From Cardinalis cardinalis (Eukaryota; Chordata; Aves; Passeriformes; Cardinalidae), in the NCBI GenBank assembly GCA_014549065.1, contig JACDOX010000051.1, forward strand, positions 3,636,807-3,700,806: a DNA stretch of 64,000 bases, given 5' to 3'. Made by a program: the position numbers and the translations under genes. Of this stretch, positions 26,001 to 38,600 are shown one piece after another. The notes under the pieces were generated by a model that was given only the letters and a program-made list of their open reading frames with translations, had not been told where the DNA came from and ran no database searches. The first letter of the stretch is position 1, and each line of letters opens with the position of its first letter.

Positions 26001-28560
26001 CAACCTAAAGGTATCACAAGTCTGACTACATACCTGGGTCTAAGTGTTGTTTACTGCAAGAAACGCTGAAGGAAATCATATGGTGCTGAGCTTCATAAAC
26101 CAATTTTAAAAATTCATAATAAGAAGTTTATTTTCATCAGTCAATCCCAGATCTCAAGTCACTTTGCCTGAAGCATCCATGTGTACCAGCAAAAAGAAAC
26201 CCCTCANCTGTCAAATGTCACATTTCAAGTAGTTAACCCACCAACCAAACCATACAGGGAAACTTGCATGGAGGCATAAATACAAGGAGAGTGAAGATCA
26301 GTCAAGGTAATAATTTGTGTGGCAAAAAAAAAAATCAACACTGGACAGATCAAAATAGAATATAACCAGGACTTAAATCTAATCCCAGTGCTAAAATATG
26401 TTGAGCAGAAAACAGAATACCTTTAGGAAAGCAACTGTGAAAAATTTAGGCAGCAAATGGACACAGCCCATCAGCAGGTAAAGAACTCTGGAAATCAATC
26501 AAGTTTCAGACAAGATGAGTGGAGATAGAACAAGCACATCCACTGGTGCAAGGAAACATGAGCACTCCCAAAGAGCCCAGAAAAGGCACCCTGTCAGGAA
26601 AGCAGAGCAGCTGATATGGACACTGAAATGGAGATTCCTAACCCCAGTCCTGACTCCTGGAAAAGACTGATGCAGAACAAGCCGGGAAAAACAAATAAAA
26701 GTTTTTGCATCCATGTTTTTCTGTCCCTATCAAAGAGTTTGCAAGGGCTGTCTGATTAAAGGGCCTTCACTATCTCCACATCTCAGCTGCTTTCTGCAGC
26801 AGGCAGGAGGGTGTATGGTTATTGGGAAAANTCCAGCTGCTGCAAACAACTCCTTGTGCACACAGACATCTGCAGGGCAGGGGATGAGCAAAGCAGCAAA
26901 CTGCATGTGACAGGCCACTCACTGCCCTTCANGGCAATGCTCAGGATGCAGTTTGACTACAGTCCTGCCAGGCTCTAATTTAGATGTCATGACTGCTTCT
27001 CTTCAGTGCCTGATGCACAAGGAGGAGCCCTGGCTTGTTCCTGGCTTTAACCTCTCAGTGCTCCCTGCAGCTTGTGGGACACAGCAGCTGTGGCAGCCAA
27101 GGGAGCTGCCCTTTGCCCATGCACCTCCAGTGCCATTGTACAAAATAAAAATTCCATCTGGAAAAGCAGGGGGAGAACAGACTGATGGGCTGCTCCTGGC
27201 CCAGGAGGATGGTCAGTCTGTCCATCCTTTCTCTGCATCCATCAGTCCTGTTGGAGCCTGAGCAGCTGCACTCAGCTGCCATCTCCTCTGGTGATTGGCA
27301 TTTCCTGCTGCTGGAAAATTAATTTGATGACTGAATTAAAGTAATAATTGTTTCAGTTACAAATATGGTCTCTGAGTGCATTTGACTTTGGGCACATTTC
27401 TCTTGGGAGCTGCCAGGGAGATCCAGTGGCATTACTTATGGAATCTGGGCTAATTTAATTACTTTTTATGGAAAGTGCATGATTTTGCAGATGGTGGCTG
27501 TCTGCAGGGCCACACACAGTTGCTGATATCTTTTCACTTTCCTCTGATGCAAGAGATGATAAAAGGCCCAATTAATAAAGTCACCTTGAGAAGGAGACCT
27601 TCTGTTAATGGGAGAGCCAGAAGTGATTCACCACTTGGGAAAATTCTGGTTTCCTTATTNCCATCCCATCAAACACTCACCCACTCACAATATGCCTCCT
27701 GAAAACANCTGAAAGCTAAGGGAGTCCATATGTCCACTCTTCTCCAAAGTCTTTCAAAGCAAGGTAACAATTAGAAGCATATTTATAAATGACATCCTGA
27801 ATTTGTGCCCTTTCCCTCTGTCACCTCCAGTTCCATGTGCTCCCACACAAGTGTTCTCATCCCATGTCAAAAGTTTGGGGACTTGAGTGCTGACAGTGCA
27901 GAAACAGCATCAGAGAAAATGACAATAAGCAGTTGTTTCTAAAGTATCCTGTGCTGTTCAGACAGTTAAATCCCATTTTGCACTCATTCCCAGGCAAGAG
28001 TCACAGTCTCCACCCAAGACCACTACATGTGCTTCTTTTGCTGCCACCAATATCCAGAGCAGCCTCAAAGTCATTGCTGGGGCTTCCAGCAAGCTCCTAG
28101 GAAAGGCTGCTCCTCTCCACTCTCTGCCTTAAATTCCCCATGGAAAAGGGAAAATATTTTTATTTCTTGCCCTCCATCTTGGCTNCCCAGATCAATTCTC
28201 CCTACAGGTCCAACCAGGGCTCACTGTAAGCACACACAGAACCCTGCAAAAGGAGGGGGGCTCTGATTTCACAGGGATTGAGATGCCAACATGAAACGAG
28301 CAAAATGAAGTTGAGCCAGTCAGCATTTCATGGTAAGTGCCCTGTCAGCAGGCAGAAGAGAGGGAGAGTATCAACTCATCCCCACAGCTCACAGGAAATC
28401 CTGACAGGCACCTCAGCCTGCAGAGCATGAAACAACCCTAGAGATGCATCTTGGAATTTGGGATTTACTCTCAAGGGCAAAGTGTTTGAGTTCTGCTGAG
28501 CCGTGCCCAGCTGTAAACAGCATGGAGAACAAGGAGCATCAGCTCAGCTGCTTTCTCCAG
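23014..28560. other. Intergenic DNA, no gene recognised
   Basis: No coding gene is supported. A 194-codon open frame at 23,704-24,288 lacks an initial ATG, contains four Ns and matches nothing I know. A small duplication lies at 24,571-24,648, and an AT-rich, low-repeat block at about 24,960-25,165 looks like a possible conserved noncoding element. The rest has no feature I can name. Confidence 0.5.
24571..24648. repeat. Imperfect tandem duplication, 42-bp period
   Basis: The 19-base string beginning TCTTGGGTTAAC and ending AATTGA occurs at 24,571 and again at 24,613, exactly 42 bases apart. The sequence after each copy is also related (TTAATTGAAACAT versus a shorter GTTGAGACAT), so this is one local duplication followed by small deletions. 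Each unit holds a GTTAAC core, which resembles half of an HNF1-type site, but that is only a resemblance. Confidence 0.75.
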
Positions 28561-28682
28561 AAAAGATGCACAAGATCTAGGTCAGCATCTGTCAGCAGTG
28601 AGCAGGAACCTTCCCCAGAGAGCATTAGCCAGAGGAGGAGGAAGTTTGGAAGTGAAGGTAGAATAGTTTTGCAAAAAATGAG

Positions 28683-31600
28683 GTAAGAAAAAGCTCTCCA
28701 GAGCTCTGAACCATCCTACAGATGAAGAAAATGGTGGATTTTAGCAGTACTGTGAGATGCTGAGTGGTCTTAACCCCACTCCTAGAGGTGGATCGTTTTT
28801 TATCATAACTTAAAAAACTTTTATTTCCATTTAAATATCTATTCCACAGGGGACAACCCACAATTTGTAAGGTTTTATTCCTCAAACTCTCTCAAAACAC
28901 TGAGGAAAGGAGTAGACAGAAAGCAAATGGCACACACAAAACCACGCTCATGCCTTGGAAACTCAAGTGTCCTCTCCTGAGGCCCTGGGATCNGCCAAGG
29001 GCTGCACACACATCAGCAGAGGGAGTTGAGGATATGTTTTTTGTTTTGCAAATCAAAGCAAATTTCCCTGAGAAATGGGTCTTTTTTGAACAAATATTTC
29101 TTTTAGGATGGGGCACGTTGGAACTGCAGCTTGACTTTACAACATGGCTGTGCACTAAGCAGACTTTTACTGGAGAAAAGTTATGGGCATAGTCAGGAAA
29201 AAAATTAAAAGATTATTATCAGAATAGTTAGGCATTAAAGAGAGAGATTGCCTGGCATGGAAAATGCTGTGGAGCTGCAGATTTCAGTGCATGGTGACGA
29301 CCACAGCCATGAGCAGAGGCACAGACCCTGTTCAAAGGTGAGTGTCCCTTTTCCCAGTGACTCAGCCTCCAGTCTGTTCTCTGCCAGTGACAGCTGTGNT
29401 GTGCACCTCTGGCAGGTTGCAGCAAGGTCACATCCAGTTTATTCCAACCTCTGGCTCCTGCTCCCTNAATTTCATCACACAGACCAATGACTTTCATGTC
29501 CTGTCATAGGGACCTCCATCAGGTTCCATAGGCCCTGTGCATCAGCTATTCCCAGCCCCATGGCTCCAAAAATTTGTAGGACTTTGGTCAAAATCCTAGG
29601 GTTTGATGACAAAAAAGGTTTGGCTTTTCTNCCAGCCTGACACAGACAGGTCAGAGGTTCATGCTACACCTATGCAGATGATGGTAAGAGTTTTGTACCC
29701 TTGAAAACAAACAAATCAGACACTTCCAAGAGCTGCAGTTCTTCAGAAAAACATCAGACAAGGACTTAAAATGGCAGAACCAGCAATGGTTATGCGTACC
29801 CAAAACACATCCATAGTGGTGAGGGGGGATCTTCCTCACCCTCAGGCCTTGGAAAAACTCATCCAGTCCCTGCAGTTCTCCAAAGTGACAAGGTTTTNTT
29901 TACCTAAAAGAGATGTATCCAGACTTTGATGAGCTCTTGCTGCTTTTTAATCTATCACTCAGGGAGCTGCTCTGGCAGGGAGCATTTGACACTGAGTGAG
30001 AGGCAGCAGTGCCTGGCACAGCCTGACGTGCCTGTTTTCACAGAGGCTGTGTTTGAGCATCCATCAGGTGTGCTGTGCACACAGCCCAGCCAGACTCTGC
30101 TCTCTGGCAAGTTTGGCAGACATCACAGCACTGTCTCTCACTCAGAGCGAGTGTTTTTTCTTCTCTCACTACACAGATGAAGGAGGAACTCGAGGAGACA
30201 GTCATCCTTCCTCCTCACACCACTTTTGCACTTCACAGTCACAGCATTGCTGAGCTCTACAAAGCCTCCATCTTTTTCTTGCTCTGAATGTGGTAGGATG
30301 CAGCAATTTCATTCCACCTTTAATAACACACAAACTGGCATTTAATTTTTAATGCTAGATAAAACCCAGGAGGTTGCTGGGCTTTACAGGTGAAATCAAT
30401 CTCCTCTTGGGTCATTCAGAGAGTTCAGGAGTCCAACACCACTGCTGCCAACTAATCCCTTCCTCCCTCAAACACCCTTTGAATTTTGCTGAACTGAAGG
30501 CAGGGGTAAGGCCAGGCTCCTGGGGTTCTGCAGGGGCCATAAACCAACAGGAATTAAAGCAGGACATCCNTGGCAGGTTACTGAGCCCATTTCCTGGCCA
30601 GTGCACTTTGGTGGCCCACAACACATCTTGAACAGAGCTTGCTGCTGTCCCTTTCTTGGNCTCTGCAGCTCTTAGGATGACCTGAGTCTGGTTTGATCCT
30701 ACCTGCAAAGGCTCTCTTGTCTAAGAAGAAAAAAAAAAATCTAATATAAAGGAATAGATAAGAACATATTCCTGCAGAGATGAGTCCCTGAGGTTTTAGG
30801 GTTTCATGCACTACCAGCAAGTTCAGCAGACTTGTGACATGGGTCCAAACCACCAGTGGTTCAAAACCTACTGTAGAGAACAGACTGCTTTTTCTACTCT
30901 ATGGATTTTCTAAAGGGAAAGATCAAGAGACTAGAATGGAAGAGGGGAGGGGGGAAAAGCCACAAATAGGATCANTTCCAAGAATATCAGCTACTTGTCA
31001 GCTCTGCAAAATAGCTGTTAATTTATAGAGGAGAAGTGTGCAGGTTCTCTCAGAGCCATATGTCAAAGCTTTCTCACCATGATACCTGGCTTTATTTGGC
31101 CTTCATGGTTTGGACCAAAATGGATTTCTCTGGTTCTGGATAAACTGCACAAGGGTGATGAACACTGTGATTTATGGCTGCAAGGGCTTAAAACGCCTCC
31201 CANTAAATTTGTAGTGACCTTATCACACTTTAAAACCTGAAGTAAATAAGTGCACCGAGTAAAGGTTAACAACACCTCCAATAAAACAAACAGCAAACAG
31301 AGGGGATAGGAGATTCTCAATCCCATCACCAGCACAATCCAGAGAAAGAAATCACTGCATGTCCTGGCAGCACCAGGGAAGGAGCCAGAGGATGCAGAGC
31401 CATGCAGAGATAAGGAATGTGGTTTAACACCTCAGCCCATCAGCCCACTGAGCACACAGCTTTGCTGTGACAGGTTTTCCCCTCGGGGAGCCCCTGGATC
31501 AGGATCATAACGAGCCCAGGCTGGGCAAACAGCAGCNCAGAGGCTCCCAGGGCTCCCTCTGTGCACAGAGCCTGCAGTGAGCATCAAAGCACAAAAACCA

Positions 31601-32487
31601 CTGGAGAGGACAGAGCAGTGACTGCTCAAGCAACGGCTCTGCAGCCATAAAATAATCCTTCTGAGGAAAAAAAAAAAGCTTTATAGCGTGGTCTGAACAG
31701 GGTCATCATCAAATCTATCTCAGAGTCTTAATCAAGAGCTGAGTATTTTCCCTATAGTAATTGGTTTANGTTTATTTTCTAGAAGTCCCTGCCCAGGTCA
31801 TGCCTTCTATTGCCTCAGACAAAGATTTATTAGTTAGCAGGTATCTAAATAAAATTAGTATCAGGAAATAGAGGAACAATTGAAGGTGAACAAATGCAGA
31901 CATTGAGCCAAAGAAAGAAAAAAAACTTTCAAGCCACTGATTTGAACAGATTCTTTACAGGTTTGGAGAGGGAGATATTCTCATCTCCNGGTGCTTCTTG
32001 TTACACAGGTAACAATAACTTTTTCTGCACCTCAGAGCATCAGAACACATCTTGCCCACAACAGAGCTCAAATAAAAACAAAATTTATGGAGGGGAAAAC
32101 CATTTTTCATTACAGATCCTTATAAAAGGGGTTTTAAGTCCTCAAGCCAAAGGGGGGGCAGCAGGGGAAGAACCAATTTAATGAAAGCTGAAGGAGATTT
32201 TTTCCATTCAGCTTCTGTAGTTAGAAATTGCTTTTTATTCTGAAATAAACGGTCATTTCCCATTTCATGTAAGTGTGAAGCTCTGAAAGTTTCTCTCCAT
32301 ACATTAAACTGTTTGAATATAACATTTAGCACTCNCAGCCTCATTTCCTCTCTGATACATCAGCAAAGGTGAGTCAAGTCATTAGAATTTCCTTCCTTTT
32401 TACTCTAACAGCAGTTNTGATCATAAATTCATTATTTTCATAATTGCTCCATTATAATTTAGTAATAGATTCACATTAATTTCAAAA
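28683..32487. other. Intergenic DNA, no gene recognised
   Basis: I see only short, overlapping open frames and ordinary AT-leaning DNA. There is no tRNA-like cloverleaf, no repeat with identifiable ends and no coding exon flanked by convincing splice sites. Confidence 0.5.
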
Positions 32488-32618
32488 GTCCTACTATGAG
32501 GCATTATCCAAACAAAATAAGAAACAATTAAAAATAAATTTATCTAAACTCCTATTTAGAAGGCATTATCAAAACAAAACAAGTAACACATAGCATGAAA
32601 TTTATCTAACATCCTATT
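32488..32618. repeat. Tandem duplication, about 62-bp period, just over 2 copies
   Basis: The string GGCATTATC followed by AAACAAAA occurs at 32,500 and 32,562. Around each copy the same order recurs: TCCTA, then GGCATTATC, then AAACAAAA, then AAATTTATCTAA, then TCCTATT. A third partial unit starts near 32,608 with ATCCTATTAAAA. The copies have diverged by point changes and small indels, so the duplication is not recent. AT-rich, noncoding. Confidence 0.8.
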
Positions 32619-35600
32619 AAAAATTATAACTTTGAGACCAAAGAGNATAGTTCACATAAAAGCACACAAGATAATTGACTTGTTCTACTGTGCTCTTGAA
32701 GCAAGAGCTGATAGCCAGCACTAGAGCTAGAACAGACATGCTGGGCAGCCACAGATTCACACCCCCAGCAGCCCACCCAAGACCCCTCCTCTCATCCAAG
32801 CTGTCTCACCCTCCCCAGTAATTTTCCTTTAGGTGCTATCATCGTATTGCAGTGGTTCCATACTGCTGGCTCTTTATCACAAGAGTTTCTTTCATACCTT
32901 TTTGGTGTTTCCTCNTGGGCAGCTCCTCCAAGCACCAACTCTTTCTTCTTCACAAAGCATCCAACTGACTCCAGTTCCCTTTTCAACTNGCCAGCCCCAC
33001 TCTTTTATAGCATCTTCTGCTCATTGGTTACACCTGTGGCCTGTTAAAGTCAGGCCTGCTCCTAATCTTTGATAATTGGCCCAGCTGCATCTCCTTAGGG
33101 GTAAGATTACTTTCTACACTATTTTCTTATATTCTATCCCCTTCTATTTAGGAATTCAGAGATTTATTACACCAGAAAGAAACTCACTTTTGCCAGGACT
33201 CCTTGGGAAGATTCTTCCTGCTGCCTCCAAGTCTCCAGGTTAAGAAATTCCTGCTCTGGAGCTGCAGGGAAGCTCCATGGGCGGTGTTTGCTCCTGCCAG
33301 CCCCAGTAATATCCACAGCCTCACCTGGGCAGCTCCACACCCCCAGAGCCCCACCAACAGCTGTGGGGAGGAGCTCTGAGCACTTAACACAAACCCTTTT
33401 CACCTGGTTTCGCCTGGATCACTCACTCANGAGCAGAGCATTGCAAGGAGAAAATACTCCTAAAGCCAAAGTGTCTGATGCTGCTCCTGCTTTGTCCAGT
33501 GTTCCTGCACTCTCCTTGCAGAAAGCACAGCAGATTATTGTTTGTCCCCTAAGGCTCCCAGATCTTTGTCTCACCACCTACTACCTTGAATCATANACTG
33601 CTTTATTGTTTGCCACTTCAGGGGGCAGCACAAAGCTGAGCCCTGCTTTGGGCTGCTCTTTTCAATGTTCCTCCACTGGGTTGTAGCCACTTTTAATTTA
33701 AAACCTTCATAATTTTTTTTTTTTGGTTTGGATTTGGTTTTAAGCANGTGTTGAGCTGCTCTTGCTGAAGAGATGCATTTTCTCAGCAGTAATGGAACCT
33801 GTATTGATGCAAAGCCTTCTGTGTAACACATGGTAACCTTAGCATGTTTCTGTATGTTTCAATAACTAGGTCGTGTTCAGCATTAAGAAAAAATGCTGCA
33901 GATCAGATTGCTGCCATGCCCCACAAGAGNAGCTCACAGCATCATTTCATATGATTAACTTGATCTCAGTGTCCAGTTTTGCATTGGAGGATGTATGTCC
34001 ATGGTCAGAAATATATTAAAGCAAACACTTAACTCCACCCATCAGTTATCTCCTGTCTCAGCCTTCCTGAAATGANTCATTAGCTGCAGTTCATCTCTTC
34101 AGTTCCAAAATCCTCAAATTCAGCTGCAGAAATGGAACCCCTTTGATCTTAGATTGCCACTAATTCATAATTGATAACCCAGTCTGGAAGGAAAGGAAAA
34201 ATTCGTCCCCATTAGTTGTTCCACTTAATATGTTCTGGTGCTTCAATTATGCAAAACCCAACTCTCAGGGCCTGACTGCTTTCCAAAATGTGAGTCAATG
34301 GAGGGAAGAGAAAAACCCAGATTGAATTATTCCAGCTGTAAATCTTTGTAATAGCATAGATGTCACGAGAGCAATACTCAGCACTGAACAATTCTGTTTG
34401 TTTTCCAAGCTGGTCCTTTGCAGAATTCCCAGGGCATCCATAAATGGCTCCAGAGAGCTCAGTGGAGGACTCAGGACTTGTTTCTCCCTCACTTACATTG
34501 TTTTGGTCAGGCCATTAGGCTGTGAGTTGTAATGACCCTTTTTGGCCCAAGACATTAAAAGCCTTGCAGTAATNCATGAGCTGGTGAGTGAGTAAGCGAG
34601 GAAGAATAATTAACACAAGTCATTATGCTCTTTATTTTGTACAAGAGAAGCTGTCACTTCTTTCTGAAGACCTTTGAATTATAAATGTTCAGAATATGAG
34701 CACCGTGAAGAAAACAGCAGTGCAGACATCACTGGGCCAAAGAGTGTTTTTGTACTGGGAGACTGACAGAAGCAGGACTACACAGCAGGGAACTCAGCTG
34801 AAAAGGCACAGATGCCTGCAGCACCTCATGAATAACCAGAAATCAAAGATAGGGATGTGTCTGTACCTGTGTTCTGTCACCCAGCAGGTTGCTGGGCTTA
34901 AAGAAGAATCCTTGGGCTTGCATATCTCTCAGACAAAACCGTACAACCACGCAGCAAACTCCCAGGAATCAGGAGAAAATAAAGCCTGCAATGGCACAGG
35001 TGCTGCTCAAGATCAGGAGGATCACCTGTTCATTTTGGTTCCATCATTCTCCAGAATTCACCCACATTAGCAAAAAATAAAAAGAAAAAAAATTAGTTTG
35101 ATTTTCTATTGGCTTATGTCAAGTGACTGATGGACCTCATGCTTTAGGAAGATGAGAACTCCAGGGAGTTTTCCTGGAGTAGGGCCAGGATAAAATCTCT
35201 TTTCTGGAAAGCATCACAGCTTTTCCTTTTCAGGCACTTACAGGATCTCCCCTCTTCCTGACACTGATTTTCTACAAACTTCAATCTCTTCCACACTTGT
35301 CCTCAAACCTGGTGAGCAGCTCCTGACACTGCTGGAAAGCCTGGGAGATTCTGANGATGAAGGCAAGAGCTTCTTTCCTGGAATAAACTATGCTAAAGAA
35401 AAACACAATTATTCTGCAGCAGAAATTCACATCTGCTCTTTTTTCTTATGCACAGTGAGTTTCCTACAGTGGCAGAGTAAAGTCAAAGGCTTAAGGCAAA
35501 TGAAGGGAACATCTTCACATTGCATTTATTGCCAGAATGTGTCAAAGCCNTCACATAAACCTCCTTGCATTTTCTGGTACATTTTAAGGGCTAAGCTATT

Positions 35601-38600
35601 AACCTCTTACAAGAATAAATCTATCGAGTTCTCCAGGCTTCCCTTGCTCTGTTATTACTTCCAAGTCTAAATCCTTTTGGTACTTGGAAACTGAGGGGTA
35701 CACTGTGCCTTTTACAAACAGACAGATGCCACTTGTCCTCACGGACCACCCCCTTCTCCCTCTTCCTTTGCCATGTGCTGCAGCACACCTGCTGTTACCT
35801 TTGCACTCCTGGTATTCTCACTGCCACCCAAATTTCCTCTTATTTCTCAAGAGGAATATATGCCTCAGCCTTAGACAAGTCTGTGAGAGCAGGAAACTCT
35901 CAGCTGGCACCCTTGGGCAGCACAGACCCTTCCCCAGCCCTGNCCTGCAGGGGACAGAGCTCTGGCTTTGCTGGGACTCTTTGGGGNCCCTGGCCAGCAG
36001 GACTGGGACCACTGATCCAGGGCCACTTCTTGCCTTATATTTTGCTTCTCCTGCTGCATNTTTTCNTGTTGTTTTTATTTTTCACAGACACCTGGCAAAA
36101 GAAAAACAACCCTGCACCTCACAGACATTTTAATAATTCATATTCAACTTCAGTCACTGGAAGTTTAATAAACAGGTTCTTATTAGAATACAATCACTTC
36201 TTCTCAAAGCAGGCAGTTTTTAGGAATGAAATCACAATAATTACCTGGAAGAATATGTATGAATAACAAGCATTCAGTCCTCCTGTTTTCATTGTCTTGT
36301 TCATTTCTATGAAAGACTTCCCCACTCTGTTCCCCTTGCCTCTGTTTTAGCAAAGACTTTGCTTTTAATTGGACTGAATATTCAGCTGGGTTCAAACCCA
36401 AATTTTTATGTAAAAAAGCTACTCATAGCAACCAGCTCATCCTGGAATCCATTAAAAATAACAAGAGGGATTGGAATGAGATTATTTCAAGAGCTCTCTT
36501 GCATTCACAGGAAAACAGATTTATTGCTCTTGCAGAGAAGCTCTCCCAGGCAAGGGAGATGCAGGTGATAACACTGAGTCCTCCTGGTTTTTCCTCTTGC
36601 CCACAAAGCAAAACCATGAGGATTTCTGAGCTAATTTCATCCCTGANAACCAGCTTGCCATGCTCTGAGTTATCAGCACTGTTATCAGCACTGCCTGTTC
36701 CTGCAGCCTCCNTCCTTCAGCCCTCCCTCGGGGTGCACTGCAGGTCCCTGTGAAATTCCACCTGGCACCGAATGGAATCAATGGGCAATTCTGCACAAAA
36801 CCAAAATTAACCAGATGCTGCAAAGTGGCAACTGCAATAAAAACACCTGCAAGAGCCAGGAAAGCAGGTTGAAAAGCTGACTGACACCCTCAGAGCAGGG
36901 AAGCCCAGGAGCCTCAGCATTGTGCTGCAACAGGGGGTGAGCACATCCTGACCACCCACCCTTGGCCCAGCCACCCTCTCACGGGGCTCCAGTGAAATTT
37001 GGGCTCACAAATAAATTTGGGCTCACAGCACACTACCCTAAGAGCAGAGCACAGTGCCAAATTGCAGCCTGCCACCTCAGCTGCCACCCCTCTGGGAGGA
37101 TGCAGGCTGTGTTTTCATTCCAGGGGAGGGTTTTTTTATTTCTCTCACTTAAAAAATAGCTATTTTCATAAAAAGCATCTTTCCTGCCCTCCCACTCACA
37201 GCAAGAAAACGGAAAGTGATCCAGAGACTTTAGGTTTCTCCTTCTAGCTCCTGACAGGGGAAATTCTCAGGAAGAAAAAGAAAATCCTGCTTTAACAAGA
37301 TAATTGTTTTGGGGGAACGTGTTGTGGAACTCTTGAATGGAAGACAACATGGGGGTAGGAAAATTTTGACTTTCTCAACAGGGAAAAATAATTCCTTTGT
37401 AGATCAGAGGCACACACCCCCTGAGGCTGTGGCTGAATTTTTGAAGGGCAAGTCCTCAACTAAGACTTTCCTCACTGGCTGCCCTGCAGTGACCTCATGC
37501 AGCAGCCCCTGCAGGAGCCTTGAAGTCACAATCTCCGAAGACAGGGGCTTGGATGTGCCTCTAGAGCAGGTGGACATGGAACTCCAGGGCTACAAACACA
37601 GGCCAGCTGAAGGAGCAGCATGTTCTCCTGTGTCAGGTAACACATGGCCTTTCATGCTGCTCTTCAAAGCAGAACATCTTCCTTTGGAGCACNGGCAGCT
37701 CCAGCTTAGGGTTCTGGAGAAAGGTTTGTGACAGAGGAGCCCTGATTAGAAGCCAAATGAAACAGGGTAAATTTGTAGAGGTTTTAAGAACAAGTTTTAT
37801 TGACTGACATTCACCCTTAAGTGCCCAAAGTCTGCTGATCCCAAAGGTCTGGGCTGCCAAACAAAAGGAGCCAAGGAGGTTTTCTTTGAAGTCTTGCTTC
37901 TAGTTGCTTACAACTTGCATTCCTCAAATGAAATGAGCTGCAGTTTGGCTCTCTGTAGATAAAGGTCTCACATTTGCACCATACCCAAAGAGCTCCCAGA
38001 GCTCAGACATTGCTCTGCACCGTGCAGGTTCCTGCAGGAGCAATCCCTGTAAAGCACAGTGAAAGGTGAAGGTTTAAAGGCACTAAGTCCCACACTTTCC
38101 TGCAGATCCCACACCTCAAGTTTGTTGNTTTTTTTTTTTTCCTAAGAGCAAACAAAAATGAATGGAACATTAGTGTGGCTTAGTTCTGTGGCAGATCTTT
38201 AGCTGATATAAATTAACAGAGCTCTGACCCATATTCCTAATTCACACTTCTTGCCAGCCCAGGAANGGGGAGTGAAACACAACCAGGAGGAAAACAGTTA
38301 ACAACAAGGTCAAGGACTCATCTTTCACCTTCATTTTGATAACCCTCATGCCAAAAGCAGAAGAGGAAAGAGGCATTTATTTCATTGTCCTGGAGTTCAT
38401 TCACTCTGTTTTATAAGAGCCTGTAAGTTTGTGTTTTCTGCCAACTCATTTTCCCTGGTGCACTGGCAGAGAAGTACACTGGGCAAACACAAAAATCCCA
38501 AAAATACTGACCANGTTTGGATCTAACCTACTTTGGGAATCTGGGATGCAGAGGAAGTTGAACTGGCTACCCAGTTCCAGCTGTGTAAGAGTGCCCTGGC

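Noticed and set aside
34696..35070. 124-codon ATG-started frame on the plus strand
   Set aside because: There is no recognisable domain, no flanking exons and no poly(A) or promoter evidence; this length is expected by chance in 64 kb.
37309..37731. 140-codon frame on the plus strand with a GTAACA donor-like site near 37,637
   Set aside because: It lacks an initial ATG, the acceptor side is unconvincing and there is no homology that I can name.
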